Assembly: GCA_003134755.1 (NCBI GenBank)
Contig: PLCK01000249.1
Location: 2,850-9,568, forward strand
From: Actinomycetota bacterium
GTDB lineage: Bacteria; Actinomycetota; Actinomycetes; Acidothermales; Acidothermaceae
Direction: 5' to 3'
Length of the DNA: 6,719 nt
Shown here: positions 5,770 through 6,719 of the stretch, in pieces
How the letters are laid out: each line of letters begins with the position of its first letter
Position numbering within the stretch: the stretch's first letter is position 1
Made by a program: the position numbers and the translations under genes
The notes under the pieces: generated by a model
Database searches by the model: none
What the model was told of the DNA's origin: nothing
What the model saw: the letters and a program-made list of their open reading frames with translations, nothing else

Positions 5770-6719
5770 TTGAGAGGTTCTGTCCTGACCACCCTGACCA
5801 CGTTTGCCGAACTCGGGATCGCGCCCGAGACCGCCGGCGCCCTCGAAGCCGTCGGCATCACGATCCCGTTTCCGGTGCAGGCGCTCGCGATTCCGCTCGC
5901 GCTCACCGGTACCGATCTCATCGGTCAGGCTCGTACCGGCACGGGGAAGACCCTCGCCTTCGGCGCCCCGCTGCTGCAGCTCATCGATTTCGTGGACGAC
6001 CACAAGCCGCGAGCTCTGGTCGTCGTCCCGACCCGCGAACTGGCGATCCAGGTCGCGGCCGACCTGGTGGTCGCGGGCAAAGGCCTGAAGGCCCGGGTCC
6101 TCGCCGTCTACGGAGGCCGGTCGTACGAACCCCAGGTCGCAGCGCTCAAGGCCGGCATCGATGTGGTGTCCGGGACGCCGGGGCGACTGCTCGACCTCGC
6201 CCGGCAGGGCCACCTCGATCTGTCGGCCATTCAGGTGCTGGTCCTCGACGAAGCCGATGAGATGCTCGACCTCGGGTTCCTGCCCGACGTAGAACGGATC
6301 CTCGCGCTCACGCCGAGCAGTCGCCAGACGATGCTGTTCTCGGCCACCATGCCAGGCGAGGTCATCTCGCTTTCGCGCAAGTATCTGAAGCAGCCGACCC
6401 GGATCCGCGCCGAGGAGCCCGACGAGGGCCGCACCGTTCCCGAGACCGCCCAGTTCGTGTTCCGCGCACACTCGATGGACAAGCCCGAGGTGCTGGCCCG
6501 CATCCTGCAGGCTGACGGCCGCGGACTAGCCATGATCTTCTGCCACACCAAACGGCACTGCGATCGGCTGGCTGCCGATCTGATCGAGCGCGGTTTCGCG
6601 GCGGCCGCCGTGCACGGTGACCTCGGGCAAGGTCAACGTGAGCAGGCGTTGCGGGCGTTTCGCGCCGGCAAGGTCGACGTCCTCGTTGCAACCGACGTGG
6701 CCGCCCGCGGTATCGACGT
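5770..6719 (+). CDS. DEAD-box ATP-dependent RNA helicase (partial, C-terminus beyond window)
   Basis: An ATP-dependent RNA unwinding enzyme with a role in RNA remodelling or ribosome assembly. Numbered from TTG 5770, it has the Q-motif region (FAELGI ... PFPVQ), motif I ARTGTGKT (54-61), Ia PTRELA (87-92), Ib TPGR (136-139), II DEAD (160-163), III SAT (191-193), the motif IV region MIFCHTK, and motif V DVAARGID (309-316). There the window ends, before motif VI and the C-terminal tail, with 316 residues visible. It resembles the RhlE/Rv3211 type by neighbourhood and motif spelling. The start is unresolved. ATG 5701 adds 23 atypical residues; TTG 5770 is the closest standard codon; CTG 5785 lies seven bases after GAGAGG (5772-5777) and would begin MTTLTTFAELG, as related proteins do. 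The family call is secure; the gene name is left blank because several DEAD-box paralogues share these motifs. Confidence 0.95.
   Translation, partial: MRGSVLTTLTTFAELGIAPETAGALEAVGITIPFPVQALAIPLALTGTDLIGQARTGTGKTLAFGAPLLQLIDFVDDHKPRALVVVPTRELAIQVAADLVVAGKGLKARVLAVYGGRSYEPQVAALKAGIDVVSGTPGRLLDLARQGHLDLSAIQVLVLDEADEMLDLGFLPDVERILALTPSSRQTMLFSATMPGEVISLSRKYLKQPTRIRAEEPDEGRTVPETAQFVFRAHSMDKPEVLARILQADGRGLAMIFCHTKRHCDRLAADLIERGFAAAAVHGDLGQGQREQALRAFRAGKVDVLVATDVAARGID

Overview
The window is GC-rich DNA with Shine-Dalgarno starts and frequent GTG starts, typical of a high-GC actinomycete. Two things support this. An actinobacterial-type Ku with a CxxC pair sits beside a LigD-type polymerase. A DUF3107 gene, a ferritin-like gene and a DEAD-box helicase match, from memory, the Mycobacterium tuberculosis Rv3208A / Rv3210c / Rv3211 neighbourhood. 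I cannot name a genus.

Layout: (1) 1-586, minus strand: N-terminal part of Ku, running off the left edge. (2) 618-1583, plus: stand-alone LigD-type polymerase/primase domain, divergent from ku with only 31 bp between start codons. Together these are the non-homologous end-joining (NHEJ) part. (3) 1596-1796, plus: a 66-residue, very acidic protein of unknown function. (4) 1851-2075, plus: DUF3107 protein. (5) 2076-2293: a gap holding a striking AT-rich tandem array (2123-2256) of seven AGTACT-centred sites spaced 19-21-21-19-21-21 bp, i.e. a 61-bp higher-order unit. (6) 2294-3859 and 3870-4835, plus: a tightly coupled two-gene operon of a PaaK-like adenylate-forming enzyme and an Acg-like FMN nitroreductase-fold protein. 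(7) 4832-5569, minus: ferritin-like protein whose stop codon overlaps that of the nitroreductase gene. (8) 5570-5769: divergent intergenic region with a 12-bp palindrome. (9) 5770-6719, plus: DEAD-box RNA helicase, cut by the right edge within motif V.

How it fits together: the NHEJ pair and the DUF3107 / ferritin-like / helicase block look like ordinary chromosomal genes. The array plus the ligase-nitroreductase operon look like a cassette lodged between DUF3107 and the ferritin-like gene. The array lies directly upstream of the operon. Its spacing of about two helical turns and its palindromic cores suggest cooperative binding of a dimeric regulator that controls the operon. That is the best candidate here for an undescribed system. 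The substrate of the ligase, the partner of the nitroreductase and the regulator are not visible in the window.
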